A stretch of DNA of 64,000 nucleotides from DATBSK01 sp964501785. Its GTDB lineage: Bacteria; Actinomycetota; Acidimicrobiia; IMCC26256; PALSA-555. Both the position numbers and the translations under genes were made by a program. Positions within the stretch are counted from its first letter, which is position 1; each line of letters opens with the position of its first letter. Of this stretch, positions 7,119 to 15,227 are shown piece by piece. A model generated the notes under the pieces. The model was not told where the DNA came from. It worked only from the letters and a program-made list of their open reading frames with translations, and made no database searches. Location: NCBI GenBank assembly GCA_964501785.1, contig CAZCUD010000005.1, forward strand, positions 1 to 64,000, read 5' to 3'.

Positions 7119-7928
7119 CTAGAGCTTCGCGACCTGGCCGAACTCGAGCTCGACGGGGGTCTCTCGTCCGAAGATGTTGACCAGCACCTTGAGCTTCGAG
7201 CGGTCGACGTCGATCTCGGAGATGGAGCCGTTGAAGTCGGCGAACGGCCCGGTGACGACCCGGACCTGCTCGCCCTCCTCGAACTCCACGCGCGGCCGCA
7301 CCTTCTTCTCCACGGTGGGCGCGCCCTCGGGCTTCTCGACCCCGAGGATGTCCTCGACCTCACGCCGCGACAGCGGCACGGGCTTGGAGCCGCTCGGGCC
7401 CACGAAGCCGGTGACGCCGGGCGTGTTGCGCACCACGTACCACGAGTCGTCGTCGAGGTCCTGGCGCACCAGCAGGTAGCCGGGGAAGACCTTCTTCTGG
7501 ACGACCCGGCGCTGACCGCCCTTGAACTCGATGACGTCCTCCATCGGGATGACGACCTCGAAGATCCGCTCCTCGACGTGCATCGAGCGGATGCGGTTGA
7601 GCAGGTTCGACTTCACCTTGTTCTCGTAGCCGGCGTAGGTGTGGACCACGTACCAGTCGCCCGGGCGGTCGTAGGGGCTCTTCTCCTTCGCGACCGGCTC
7701 CTCGCCCGCTTCGCCCTCGTCGCCGGAGTCGTCGGAGGCGCCCGCCGAGTCGTCCCCGTCGGCGGATGCCTCGGCGCGGGGGTCGGAGAGCGTGGCCGCC
7801 GGGTCGAGGGCCGGGCCCTCGAGCGCGTCGACGTCGCCCTCGATGGCTTCTGCCTGGGCGGGGTGCTCGGCATCGACGATGTTGCCGTCGTGCACGTCGG
7901 TGTCTTCGGAAGGTGCGGAGAAGGTCAT
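7119..7928 (-). CDS. nusG: Transcription elongation/antitermination factor NusG
   Basis: NusG binds the RNA polymerase clamp, increases processivity and links polymerase to Rho or the ribosome. The NGN domain begins near residue 92 (WYVVHTYAGYENKVKSNL) and the KOW motif is near the C-terminus (EEGEQVRVVTGPFADFNGSI). The protein is 269 residues because of an acidic Asp/Glu/Ala/Ser-rich N-terminal extension of about 90 residues, a feature seen in actinobacterial NusG. The ATG at 7928 lies five bases after the secE stop. Confidence 0.97.
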   Translation of the reverse strand: MTFSAPSEDTDVHDGNIVDAEHPAQAEAIEGDVDALEGPALDPAATLSDPRAEASADGDDSAGASDDSGDEGEAGEEPVAKEKSPYDRPGDWYVVHTYAGYENKVKSNLLNRIRSMHVEERIFEVVIPMEDVIEFKGGQRRVVQKKVFPGYLLVRQDLDDDSWYVVRNTPGVTGFVGPSGSKPVPLSRREVEDILGVEKPEGAPTVEKKVRPRVEFEEGEQVRVVTGPFADFNGSISEIDVDRSKLKVLVNIFGRETPVELEFGQVAKL

Positions 7929-7933
7929 GTCAC

Positions 7934-8221
7934 TCAGTCGAAGAGGAAGAGGACGAAGTTCGACGAGGCGTAGTCGAACAGGAACACGAGGGCGGTCATG
8001 AAGACGACGGCGATCAGGACGACGAGGGTCGAGTTGAGGACCTCCCGGCGCGTCGGCCAGGCGACCTTCTTGAGCTCTGCCACCACCTCGGAGAGGTACC
8101 GGCGGGGTCCGATGCGCTCCTTCTTGACGTCGGCCCCGGGCTGTGGCCGGCGACGCTCGCGCGCGGCCGGCTTGTCGCCGCCCTGGCGCGCCATCATTCG
8201 CTTCGTCTGTCGGTTCGTCAC
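7934..8221 (-). CDS. secE: Preprotein translocase subunit SecE
   Basis: A 95-residue SecE, the small subunit that stabilises the SecYEG channel. It has a basic cytosolic N-terminus, the conserved amphipathic segment YLSEVVAELKKVAWPTRREVL, and one membrane span (VLIAVVFMTALVFLFDYA). I choose the GTG at 8221, giving VTNRQTKRMMARQG, because many actinobacterial SecE proteins start with a similar NRQxKRMMxRQG sequence and GAGGG lies upstream. ATG codons at 8197 or 8194 would give a shorter protein. It sits between tRNA-Trp and nusG, as in many actinobacteria. Confidence 0.92.
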   Translation of the reverse strand: MTNRQTKRMMARQGGDKPAARERRRPQPGADVKKERIGPRRYLSEVVAELKKVAWPTRREVLNSTLVVLIAVVFMTALVFLFDYASSNFVLFLFD

Positions 8222-8241
8222 GCGTCGCCCTCGGATCGGAG

Positions 8242-8314
8242 CAGGGCAGGAGGGACTCGAACCCCCAACCGCCGGTTTTGGAGACCGGTGCTCTACCAGT
8301 TGAGCTACTGCCCT
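8242..8314 (-). tRNA. trnW: tRNA-Trp (anticodon CCA)
   Basis: The minus strand folds into a full cloverleaf. The acceptor AGGGCAG pairs with CTGCCCT-side bases, there is a D arm AGCTCAACTGGTAGAGC, an anticodon arm CCGGT-CTCCAAA-ACCGG with CCA at 34-36, and a T arm with GGTTCGAGT. The discriminator is G and no CCA is encoded. It is located just upstream of secE, a common arrangement. Confidence 0.97.
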
Positions 8315-8318
8315 CTGG

Positions 8319-8367
8319 CCTGGCCCCGGTCTGTGCTGCAAGTCGTGCCCGGCGGCACGGGGCCAGG
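8319..8367. terminator. Nested hairpin between anti-sigma gene and tRNA-Trp
   Basis: CCTGGCCCCG (8319-8328) pairs perfectly with CGGGGCCAGG (8358-8367). A second hairpin, CGTGCC (8344-8349) with GGCACG (8354-8359), lies within and would compete with it. The position, after the stop of the anti-sigma gene at 8451 and before the tRNA, suggests it ends that transcript. Confidence 0.5.
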
Positions 8368-8450
8368 GATTCGAGGATAGCAGCGGGCCCTCGAGACGCT
8401 CCCGTCGACTCCCTCGGGCCGGCGGGCGGCCCGTGACCTCGCGGCGCCGT

Positions 8451-8822
8451 TCAGTGAGTGGCGAGCGCGGCGCGGCGCTTGGCCCGGGCGAGGAGCACCG
8501 CGGCGGCCGTCGTCGCGGTCGCGGCAGCGAGCGCGCCACCGACCCCGGCGACGTAGGCGACCCGACGGCCCGAGAGCAGCGACCGGATCGCCCGCTGCTC
8601 AGACGCCTCGCCGATCGCGGCGAGGGTCTGGCTGAGGGCACCAGGTGCGGGCTCGAGGTACTGGGTCCGCAGCAGCTGGAGGCCGCGCAGCATGCGCCGG
8701 TACCGGGCGAGCTCGGCCTGACAGCGCAGGCACGACTCCACGTGCCGCTGGACGGGCAACGCCACCGGGGCGTCGCCGTCGACGGCCTCCGGGAGCAGGA
8801 GCGCGACGTCGTCACACCGCAC
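8451..8822 (-). CDS. Zinc-finger anti-sigma factor (membrane)
   Basis: A 123-residue protein with the zinc-binding anti-sigma signature HVESCLRCQ (HxxxCxxC) near residue 41 and a single C-terminal membrane span (VAYVAGVGGALAAATATTAAAVLL). This is the standard shape of an anti-sigma factor that holds an ECF sigma factor at the membrane. The GTG at 8822 is used; it overlaps the last 11 bases of the sigma gene, implying translational coupling and a 1:1 pair. Confidence 0.85.
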   Translation of the reverse strand: MRCDDVALLLPEAVDGDAPVALPVQRHVESCLRCQAELARYRRMLRGLQLLRTQYLEPAPGALSQTLAAIGEASEQRAIRSLLSGRRVAYVAGVGGALAAATATTAAAVLLARAKRRAALATH

Positions 8823-9441
8823 GAGCAGACCTCCCCTTGCCGGTGTCGTCCGAGGCGTCGAGCAGCTCACGCAGCCGCTTGCGCCCCCGGTGGAGCCTGA
8901 CCTTCGCCGCGGCGACCGAGATGCCGAGCTCCTCGGCGATCGCCTCGTGCGACAGGCCGTACACGTCCTTCAGGATCACCGCCGTCCGCAGCGTCGGCGG
9001 GAGCTCGTCGAGCGCGAGCGAGAGGTGCTCGAGCCCGGCGCTCGACTCGGCCAGGGTGTCGGGCTGGGCGTCGAGCCGGCGGTCGATCGGCTCGTCGACG
9101 TCGTCGAGGTGCGTCGTGCGCCGCCGGCGGCGCCGGTCGACCAGGGTGTAGGAGGCGTTGGCCGTGATGCGGTACATCCACGTGGGGAACGCGGAGTCGC
9201 CCCGGAACCGGCGGATGCCCTTCCAGGCTCGGAGGTATGCCTCCTGCACCACGTCTCGCGCGTCCTCCTCGTTGCCGGTCAACCGGACGGCGAGGGTGTA
9301 CGTGTCGACGTAGGTGCGGCGCACCAGCTCGTCGAACGCCGTCCGATCCCCCCCGCGAGCCTCGGCGACGAGCTCGTCGAGCCCATCGGTCACCCGAGCC
9401 TCCGGCACCGGATCGTGCTGATCTTGGTCCTTCGTCGACAT
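8812..9441 (-). CDS. ECF RNA polymerase sigma factor
   Basis: A 209-residue ECF sigma factor. Region 2 spans about residues 34-98 (TAFDELVRRTYVDTYTLAVR, DARDVVQEAYLRAWKGI, TWMYRITANAS). Region 4 spans about 147-197 (LPPTLRTAVILKDVYGLSHE, AIAEELGISVAAAKVRLHRG). An acidic, Arg-rich linker separates them. The ATG at 9441 is 84 bases from the divergent luciferase-like gene, so the two promoters share that gap. The overlapping downstream gene encodes its zinc-finger anti-sigma factor. Confidence 0.93.
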   Translation of the reverse strand: MSTKDQDQHDPVPEARVTDGLDELVAEARGGDRTAFDELVRRTYVDTYTLAVRLTGNEEDARDVVQEAYLRAWKGIRRFRGDSAFPTWMYRITANASYTLVDRRRRRRTTHLDDVDEPIDRRLDAQPDTLAESSAGLEHLSLALDELPPTLRTAVILKDVYGLSHEAIAEELGISVAAAKVRLHRGRKRLRELLDASDDTGKGRSARAV

Positions 9442-9525
9442 ATGACTCCCGGGAACGCTACGGGGTTACCCATCGGTACGCACCCCGCCGAGTCGGCGCC
9501 CTGCCGCCCTGCCAGACTCACGGCC

Positions 9526-10896
9526 GTGCGCTTCGGGATCTTCCACGAGCACCAGGTGCCGCGGCCCTGGCAGGACGGCGACGAGCAGCGGGTGTTCGAC
9601 GAGGCGCTCGAGCAGGCCGAGCTCGCCGACCGGATCGGGATCGACAGCTTCTGGCTCGTCGAGCACCACTTCCTCGAGGAGTACAGCCACTCCAGCGCCC
9701 CCGAGGTGTTCCTGGGTGCCCTGACGCAGCGGACGAAGCGGATGCGGCTCGGCCACGGGATCGTGCAGACGCCCCCGGCCTTCAACCACCCGGCTCGGGT
9801 CGCCGAGCGGATCGCGACCCTCGACGTCCTCTCGGGCGGGCGGGTCGAGTTCGGGTCCGGCGAGTCGTCCTCGGAGATGGAGCTCGGCGGCTTCGGCATC
9901 GATCCGGCCCAGAAGCGGGAGATGTGGGAGGAAGGGCTGCGGGTCGCGCTGCGCTGCCTCTCGGAGTCACCCTTCACCGGCCACGTCGGCGAGCACGTCA
10001 CCATGCCGCCCCGCAACGTCGTGCCCAAGCCCGTGCAGACGCCGCACCCACCGGTCTGGGTCGCGTGCAGCCGGCGCGAGACGATCCACCTCGCAGCCCA
10101 GAAGGGGATCGGTGCCCTCGGGTTCGCGTTCTTCGACCCCGAGGAGGCGCGCTTCTGGGTCGACGACTACTACGCCACCCTCGCCGCCGAGGGCGTGCCC
10201 ATCGGTGACGCGGTCAACGCGCAGATGGCGTGCGTGACCCCGTACCTGTGCCATCCCGACGAGGAGCAGGCGGTGCTGCGGGGGGCCGAGGGCGTGAACT
10301 TCTTCGGGTACTCGCTCGGGCACTACTACATCTTCGGTCGACATCGTCCTGCCGGCACCGACGTGTGGGGCGAGTACGTCGAGCGTCGGCGGGAGCACGG
10401 GTTCGATCCGGAGGCGGTCGCCGCCGCGGCGAACGCCGGCGACCGGCTCGGCGCGAAGGCGATCACCGGCGGGTTCATGGGGCTGCGCGGCGCGATGGGC
10501 ACGCCCGAGCAGGTGCGTGACTACCTGCGCCGCTACGAGGAGGTCGGCGTCGACACGGTGATCCTGTCGAGCGCCGCGGGCCGCAACCGGCACGAGCACA
10601 TCATGGAGAGCCTCGAGCTGTTCGGCCGGGAGATCCTCCCCGAGTTCGCCGAGCGTGACGAGGCGCAGCGCCGCGAGAAGGAGGAGCGGCTGGCCCCGGT
10701 CATCGAGCAGGTCATGGCGCGCAAGCCGCCGAACGACCACCCGCCGCTGGTCCCCGACTACGAGGTGCCGGCGATCCCCCGGGCCGAGGCCGACCGCGCC
10801 GAGTCGGCCCAGTTCCACGAGTGGCTCGACACGATGGAGGACAACATGGTCGCCGGCCGGCTGCCCGACCCGACCATCGGCGAGCACCTGGCGTAG
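9526..10896 (+). CDS. Luciferase-like (LLM class) flavin-dependent oxidoreductase
   Basis: A 456-residue member of the bacterial-luciferase TIM-barrel family, which uses reduced FMN or F420. It starts with the typical beta-strand VRFGIFHEHQVPRPW and shows FWLVEHHFLEEYSHSSAPEVFL, GHGIVQTPPAFNHPARVAERIATLDVLSGGRVEFGSGE and RRYEEVGVDTVILSSAAG. A charged C-terminal extension follows the barrel (after about residue 370). The GTG at 9526 is chosen because the family's first strand begins there; a longer open frame upstream lies antisense to the sigma gene. Substrate and cofactor cannot be told from sequence. Confidence 0.9.
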   Translation: MRFGIFHEHQVPRPWQDGDEQRVFDEALEQAELADRIGIDSFWLVEHHFLEEYSHSSAPEVFLGALTQRTKRMRLGHGIVQTPPAFNHPARVAERIATLDVLSGGRVEFGSGESSSEMELGGFGIDPAQKREMWEEGLRVALRCLSESPFTGHVGEHVTMPPRNVVPKPVQTPHPPVWVACSRRETIHLAAQKGIGALGFAFFDPEEARFWVDDYYATLAAEGVPIGDAVNAQMACVTPYLCHPDEEQAVLRGAEGVNFFGYSLGHYYIFGRHRPAGTDVWGEYVERRREHGFDPEAVAAAANAGDRLGAKAITGGFMGLRGAMGTPEQVRDYLRRYEEVGVDTVILSSAAGRNRHEHIMESLELFGREILPEFAERDEAQRREKEERLAPVIEQVMARKPPNDHPPLVPDYEVPAIPRAEADRAESAQFHEWLDTMEDNMVAGRLPDPTIGEHLA

Positions 10897-10961
10897 CAGC
10901 ACCTGCGTGGCTCAACCCTCCTGACGAAGGCTCGCTACGCATCCAGACGCGGGTGCGCCCG

Positions 10962-11441
10962 TCAGGGGGTGAGGGGGCGGCGCTCCGTCCAGTCGACCAG
11001 GACCTTGCGGTCGCGGATGCGCCAGCGGCCGTCGGCGCCGCGGACGTACTCGTCGCGGTAGCGGATGTACATGACGTAGTTGGTCGTGGGGCCCTCGGCC
11101 GCGGCGGGTTCGCCGCCGGCGGCCTCGCCCGGCACGTGGTGCGCGATGCAGTACACCTCGCCCGTCGCCGAGTCGCCCGCGAGCTCGTAGCGCGAGTTGC
11201 CGACCAGGTGATACGTGCGATCGAAGCGAGCGACGCGTGGGATCACCCGGGCGAGCGCCTCGTGGCCACGCATGGCGCTCGGCTCGGTGGTCTCGGGAGG
11301 ATCGTGGACCGCCAGCGTCGCATCCGCGTCGAAGACGCTCAGGAACAGGGCTTCGTCACGCCGGTCGACCGCGCTGGCATACGTCTCGGAGAGATCGCGC
11401 AGCGCCGCCCGAGCTGCGAGGTCGGGGGCTTCGTCGGTCAC
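10962..11441 (-). CDS. SnoaL-like / NTF2-fold protein
   Basis: A 159-residue protein with the SnoaL-like alpha+beta cone pattern: an N-terminal helix (ALRDLSETYASAVDRRDEALFLSVFDADATL), HYHLVGN-like strands (TYHLVGNSRYELAG) and the C-terminal RYRDEYVRGADGRWRIRDRKVLVDW. Such proteins are small-molecule isomerases or hydrolases, or binding proteins. The role here is unknown. It faces the luciferase-like gene tail to tail and lies upstream of nothing obviously related. Confidence 0.75.
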   Translation of the reverse strand: MTDEAPDLAARAALRDLSETYASAVDRRDEALFLSVFDADATLAVHDPPETTEPSAMRGHEALARVIPRVARFDRTYHLVGNSRYELAGDSATGEVYCIAHHVPGEAAGGEPAAAEGPTTNYVMYIRYRDEYVRGADGRWRIRDRKVLVDWTERRPLTP

Positions 11442-11482
11442 GGTGCGATCAGCTCGCGCGAACCGAGAAGGGCCGGAGCGCG

Positions 11483-11644
11483 CTACCGCGTCTCCTTGTG
11501 GAGGGTGTGGCGCTTGTCCCAGCGGCAGTACTTCTTCATCTCGATGCGATCACGATCGTTCGTCTTGTTCTTCATCGTGATGTAGTTGCGCCGCTTGCAC
11601 TCCTCGCACGCGAGGGTGACCTTGACGCGCTTGTCGCTCGCCAT
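11483..11644 (-). CDS. rpmG: 50S ribosomal protein L33
   Basis: A 53-residue L33 with the paired cysteines of the zinc-ribbon form. CEECKRRNYIT supplies the first pair (C13, C16), but the second site has a single Cys in KKYCRWDKRH (C40) rather than CxxC, so zinc binding may be impaired. The sequence TLHKETR closes the protein. It lies 11 bases downstream of tuf and is probably co-transcribed with it. Confidence 0.95.
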   Translation of the reverse strand: MASDKRVKVTLACEECKRRNYITMKNKTNDRDRIEMKKYCRWDKRHTLHKETR

Positions 11645-11655
11645 CTCTCCAACCC

Positions 11656-12843
<1,188 letters not shown>

Positions 12844-12936
12844 GGGTCGACGCTCCTAGCTGTGTGGAAGCACGTCGCCTCGACGCGCCACGGCCGAGAG
12901 CCCTCCGCAAGGAGAGCCGCTCGGGGAACTCGGTTC

Positions 12937-13012
12937 TGGTAGCGGTGGCGGGACTCGAACCCGCGACGCCGCGATTATGAGCCGCGTGCTCTGCCAACTG
13001 AGCTACACCGCC
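12937..13012 (-). tRNA. trnM: tRNA-Met (anticodon CAT)
   Basis: The cloverleaf reads GGCGGTG acceptor, D arm GCTCAGTTGGCAGAGC, anticodon arm GCGGC-TCATAAT-CGCGG-side with CAT at 34-36, T arm GCGGG-TTCGAGT-CCCGC, and an encoded CCA end. The first acceptor pair is G-U and the D arm is elongator-like, so this is most likely elongator tRNA-Met. An Ile2 (lysidine) tRNA cannot be fully excluded. Confidence 0.93.
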
Positions 13013-13013
13013 G

Positions 13014-13086
13014 AGCCCCCTTACGGACTCGAACCGTAGACCTCTTCCTTACCATGGAAGCGCTCTGCCGACTGAGCTAAGGGGGC
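13014..13086 (-). tRNA. trnT: tRNA-Thr (anticodon GGT)
   Basis: A full cloverleaf: acceptor GCCCCCT with AGGGGGC, D arm GCTCAGTCGGCAGAGC, anticodon arm CTTCC-ATGGTAA-GGAAG with GGT, and T arm ACGGTTCGAGTCCGT. The discriminator is U and no CCA is encoded. Its 3' end is a single base (13013) from the 5' end of tRNA-Met, so the two are cut from one transcript. Confidence 0.95.
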
Positions 13087-13201
13087 GCAGCCGACAAGGG
13101 TAGCAAGGCGACGCATCACCGCTCCGGCCGGATGGCGCCCTGGACGCGGAGACGGAAACGACCCGGAGCGACCCGGGGAGCGGATCGTACGATCGGCCGC
13201 C

Positions 13202-13699
13202 ATGAGCGACCTCACCGTCCGCCTCGCCGAGCGCCGCGATGCCGAGGCGATCCGTGCGATCTACAACGTCGAGGTCGCCGAGTCGACGGTCACCTTCGAC
13301 ATGGTCCCGCGCACCCTCGACGAGCAGGTCGCCTGGATCGACCGCCATTCGGGTGGCCACCCCGCGATCGTGGCGGTCGACGGCGACGGCACCGTCGTGG
13401 GCTTCGGCTCGCTGTCGGTGTGGCGGGACCGGCCCGCCTACTCGGGGAGCGTCGAGGACTCGGTGTACGTCCACCGCGACCGCCGGGGCTCGGGGATCGG
13501 CCGGCTCCTCCTCGAGGAGCTCGTCCGGCTCGGCGCCGACCACGGGTTCCACACCGTGCTGGCCCGCATCGTCGGCGGCCACGAGGCGAGCATCGCGCTC
13601 CACGAGCGGTGCGGCTTCGAGACCGTCGGCGTCGAACGCGAGGTCGGCCGCAAGTTCAAGCAGTGGCTCGACGTCGTCGTGATGCAGCGGCTGCTGTGA
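13202..13699 (+). CDS. GNAT N-acetyltransferase, phosphinothricin/methionine-sulfoximine type
   Basis: A 165-residue GCN5-type acetyltransferase. RLAERRDAEAIRAIYNVEVAESTVTFD at the N-terminus, VYVHRDRRGSGIGRLLLEELVRLG (acetyl-CoA P-loop, R-R-G-S-G-I-G) and LHERCGFETVGVEREVGRKF match the PAT/YncA branch that acetylates phosphinothricin, methionine sulfone or sulfoximine. The natural substrate cannot be deduced. The stop overlaps the start of the next GNAT gene (GTGA). Confidence 0.88.
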   Translation: MSDLTVRLAERRDAEAIRAIYNVEVAESTVTFDMVPRTLDEQVAWIDRHSGGHPAIVAVDGDGTVVGFGSLSVWRDRPAYSGSVEDSVYVHRDRRGSGIGRLLLEELVRLGADHGFHTVLARIVGGHEASIALHERCGFETVGVEREVGRKFKQWLDVVVMQRLL

Positions 13700-14217
13700 C
13701 GCAGCGCATCCTGCCCGACGATCTCCGGCTGGCCGACGACCTCGTGACGCTCCGGCGCTGGACGCCGGCCGACGTCCCCGTGCTCACCGAGATCTGGCAG
13801 GACGCCGAGCTCCAGCGCCGCTTCGCGGTCACGCCTCCGGTCACCGACGCGTCGACGACGGGCTACGTGGCCGGAGTCACCGGCGCGTGGCGCGACGGCG
13901 TCCAGCTCTCGCTCGCGATCGAGGCCGACGGCGCCGTGGTTGGCGGCACCGACCTCGACGAGCTCGACGGGGACGTCCCCCAGGTCGGCTACTGGCTGGC
14001 CGCGACCGCCCGCGGGAACGGGTACGCGACCCGAGCCGCGGCGCTCCTGGTCGCGTGGGCCCACGACGTCTTCGCCGAGCCGCGGATGGAGATGGAGATA
14101 GAGCCCGACAACGCGGCGTCGATCCGCGTTGCCGATCGCCTCGGCTTCACGCGCGTCGAAGGAGTCCAGCGCCGCGACGGCGACCGCGTGTTGGAGGTGT
14201 ACGCGCTCAGCCGGTGA
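13696..14217 (+). CDS. GNAT N-acetyltransferase, RimJ/RimL-like
   Basis: A 173-residue GNAT of the RimJ/RimL branch: LADDLVTLRRWTPADVPVLTEIWQD at the N-terminus, VGYWLAATARGNGYATRAAALLVAWA for the CoA-binding strand-loop-helix, and EIEPDNAASIRVADRLGFTRVEG. These enzymes acetylate protein N-termini or antibiotics. The GTG at 13696 overlaps the stop of the previous GNAT, so the two are translationally coupled. Its last 11 bases overlap the converging glycine-rich gene. Confidence 0.85.
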   Translation: MTQRILPDDLRLADDLVTLRRWTPADVPVLTEIWQDAELQRRFAVTPPVTDASTTGYVAGVTGAWRDGVQLSLAIEADGAVVGGTDLDELDGDVPQVGYWLAATARGNGYATRAAALLVAWAHDVFAEPRMEMEIEPDNAASIRVADRLGFTRVEGVQRRDGDRVLEVYALSR

Positions 14218-15193
14218 AGCGAGGCTCGGCGACGATCGCCGGGGCCGCGAGCCAGCTGATGACGACCTCGCCGTCGCCGCTGCGCACCCCATCCACGAGC
14301 ACGCCGCCCGCGGCGAGGCTCGAACCGCCGCCGCCACCGCCACCGGCACCCGCGAAGCTGCTGCCCTCGGCACCGGCGCCACCGCCACCGCCGCCGAACC
14401 AGCCGCCGCCGGCACCACCACCGCCGGCGCCGACCGAGACGGCCGGGTCGTTCTCACCGCCGTCGCCACCGAAGGGTCCGTCACCCGGTTCGCCGGGCTG
14501 ACCGTCGCCCGAGCCGCAGCCGGACGCGCCCGCGCCCGCCGCACCTCCAGCGTCGGAAGTGCCCGCACCGCCGCCACCCCCGTTGCACACGAGGCTCCCG
14601 TCGTATCCGACGCCGCCGGCCGCACCGCTGTCACCGCCGACGCCACCCGAGACCGGATCGTCGGCGCCGCCCGGAGCGCCTTCGCCGCCGCCGCCACCGC
14701 CGCCGGCCGCGACGACCAGCGCGGTCGTCCCTCGGGCCACGGCACTGGAGCCGCCGCCGCCACCGCCCGCCGCAGACACGCCTCCGTCGACGCTCCCGCT
14801 GTCGCCGCCGGTACCACCGTCGCCGAAGCCCGAACCGCCGTCACCGCCGATCAGCGAGCTGCCGTCGCCGCCGGCTCCGCCCACGAAGACCGTGAGCGTC
14901 TCGCCCGGCGTCACCGGGATCGCGGTGACGACGCCCGCTCCGGCACCACCGGGTGCGGGGGTCGCGAAGCAGAGGTCTTGCCCGGTGCAGATCCCGCCCG
15001 CTCCACCGCCGGCACCGAAGGCCTCGACGGTGATGCTCGTCACGCCTGCCGGCACGACGAAGGTGTGCTCCCCGACCGTCGAGAACGTCTGCGAGCCGGC
15101 GTCGGTCTGGGGCGACGCGCTCGTGCCCGTCGCGGCCAGACCGGCGGTCGCCAACGCGGCCATCGCAATCGTCGAGAGCGCCCGCTTCATCAT
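14207..15193 (-). CDS. Secreted glycine-rich protein, paralogue A
   Basis: A 328-residue exported protein with an N-terminal signal peptide (MMKRALSTIAMAALATAGLAATGTSA). A short beta domain, FVVPAGVTSITVEAFGAGGGAGG, resembles the entry module of bacterial glycine-rich surface proteins. About 230 residues dominated by Gly/Ala/Ser runs follow, with a few interspersed Cys pairs (CTGQDLC and others) and AVARGTTALVVAAGGGGGGG. The C-terminal strands are VRSGDGEVVISW and the protein ends with EPRFTG. Its neighbour downstream of 15228 is a full-length paralogue. Function unknown; a cell-surface or matrix role is plausible. Confidence 0.75.
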   Translation of the reverse strand: MMKRALSTIAMAALATAGLAATGTSASPQTDAGSQTFSTVGEHTFVVPAGVTSITVEAFGAGGGAGGICTGQDLCFATPAPGGAGAGVVTAIPVTPGETLTVFVGGAGGDGSSLIGGDGGSGFGDGGTGGDSGSVDGGVSAAGGGGGGSSAVARGTTALVVAAGGGGGGGEGAPGGADDPVSGGVGGDSGAAGGVGYDGSLVCNGGGGGAGTSDAGGAAGAGASGCGSGDGQPGEPGDGPFGGDGGENDPAVSVGAGGGGAGGGWFGGGGGGAGAEGSSFAGAGGGGGGGSSLAAGGVLVDGVRSGDGEVVISWLAAPAIVAEPRFTG

Positions 15194-15227
15194 CTCGTCC
15201 CTGCTCCTTCGTCCGAGGTCGTTCGGC

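Noticed and set aside
8890..9525. Upstream extension of the luciferase-like gene to about 668 residues
   Set aside because: The added segment runs antisense over the ECF sigma gene. The family's first beta-strand begins at the GTG at 9526.
10916..10969. Possible terminator between the luciferase-like and SnoaL-like genes
   Set aside because: CCCTCCTGACG and CGTCAGGGGG can pair, but the loop is over 30 bases and the right arm overlaps the stop codon. Too weak to list as a feature.
12937..13012. tRNA with CAT anticodon as tRNA-Ile2 or initiator Met
   Set aside because: It lacks the three consecutive G-C pairs of an initiator anticodon stem and lies next to tRNA-Thr and tuf, where elongator Met is usual. 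Ile2 remains a small possibility.
14207..15193. EPRFTG as an LPxTG-type sorting signal
   Set aside because: The motif is at the extreme C-terminus with no hydrophobic span or basic tail after it, so a sortase could not use it in the normal way.
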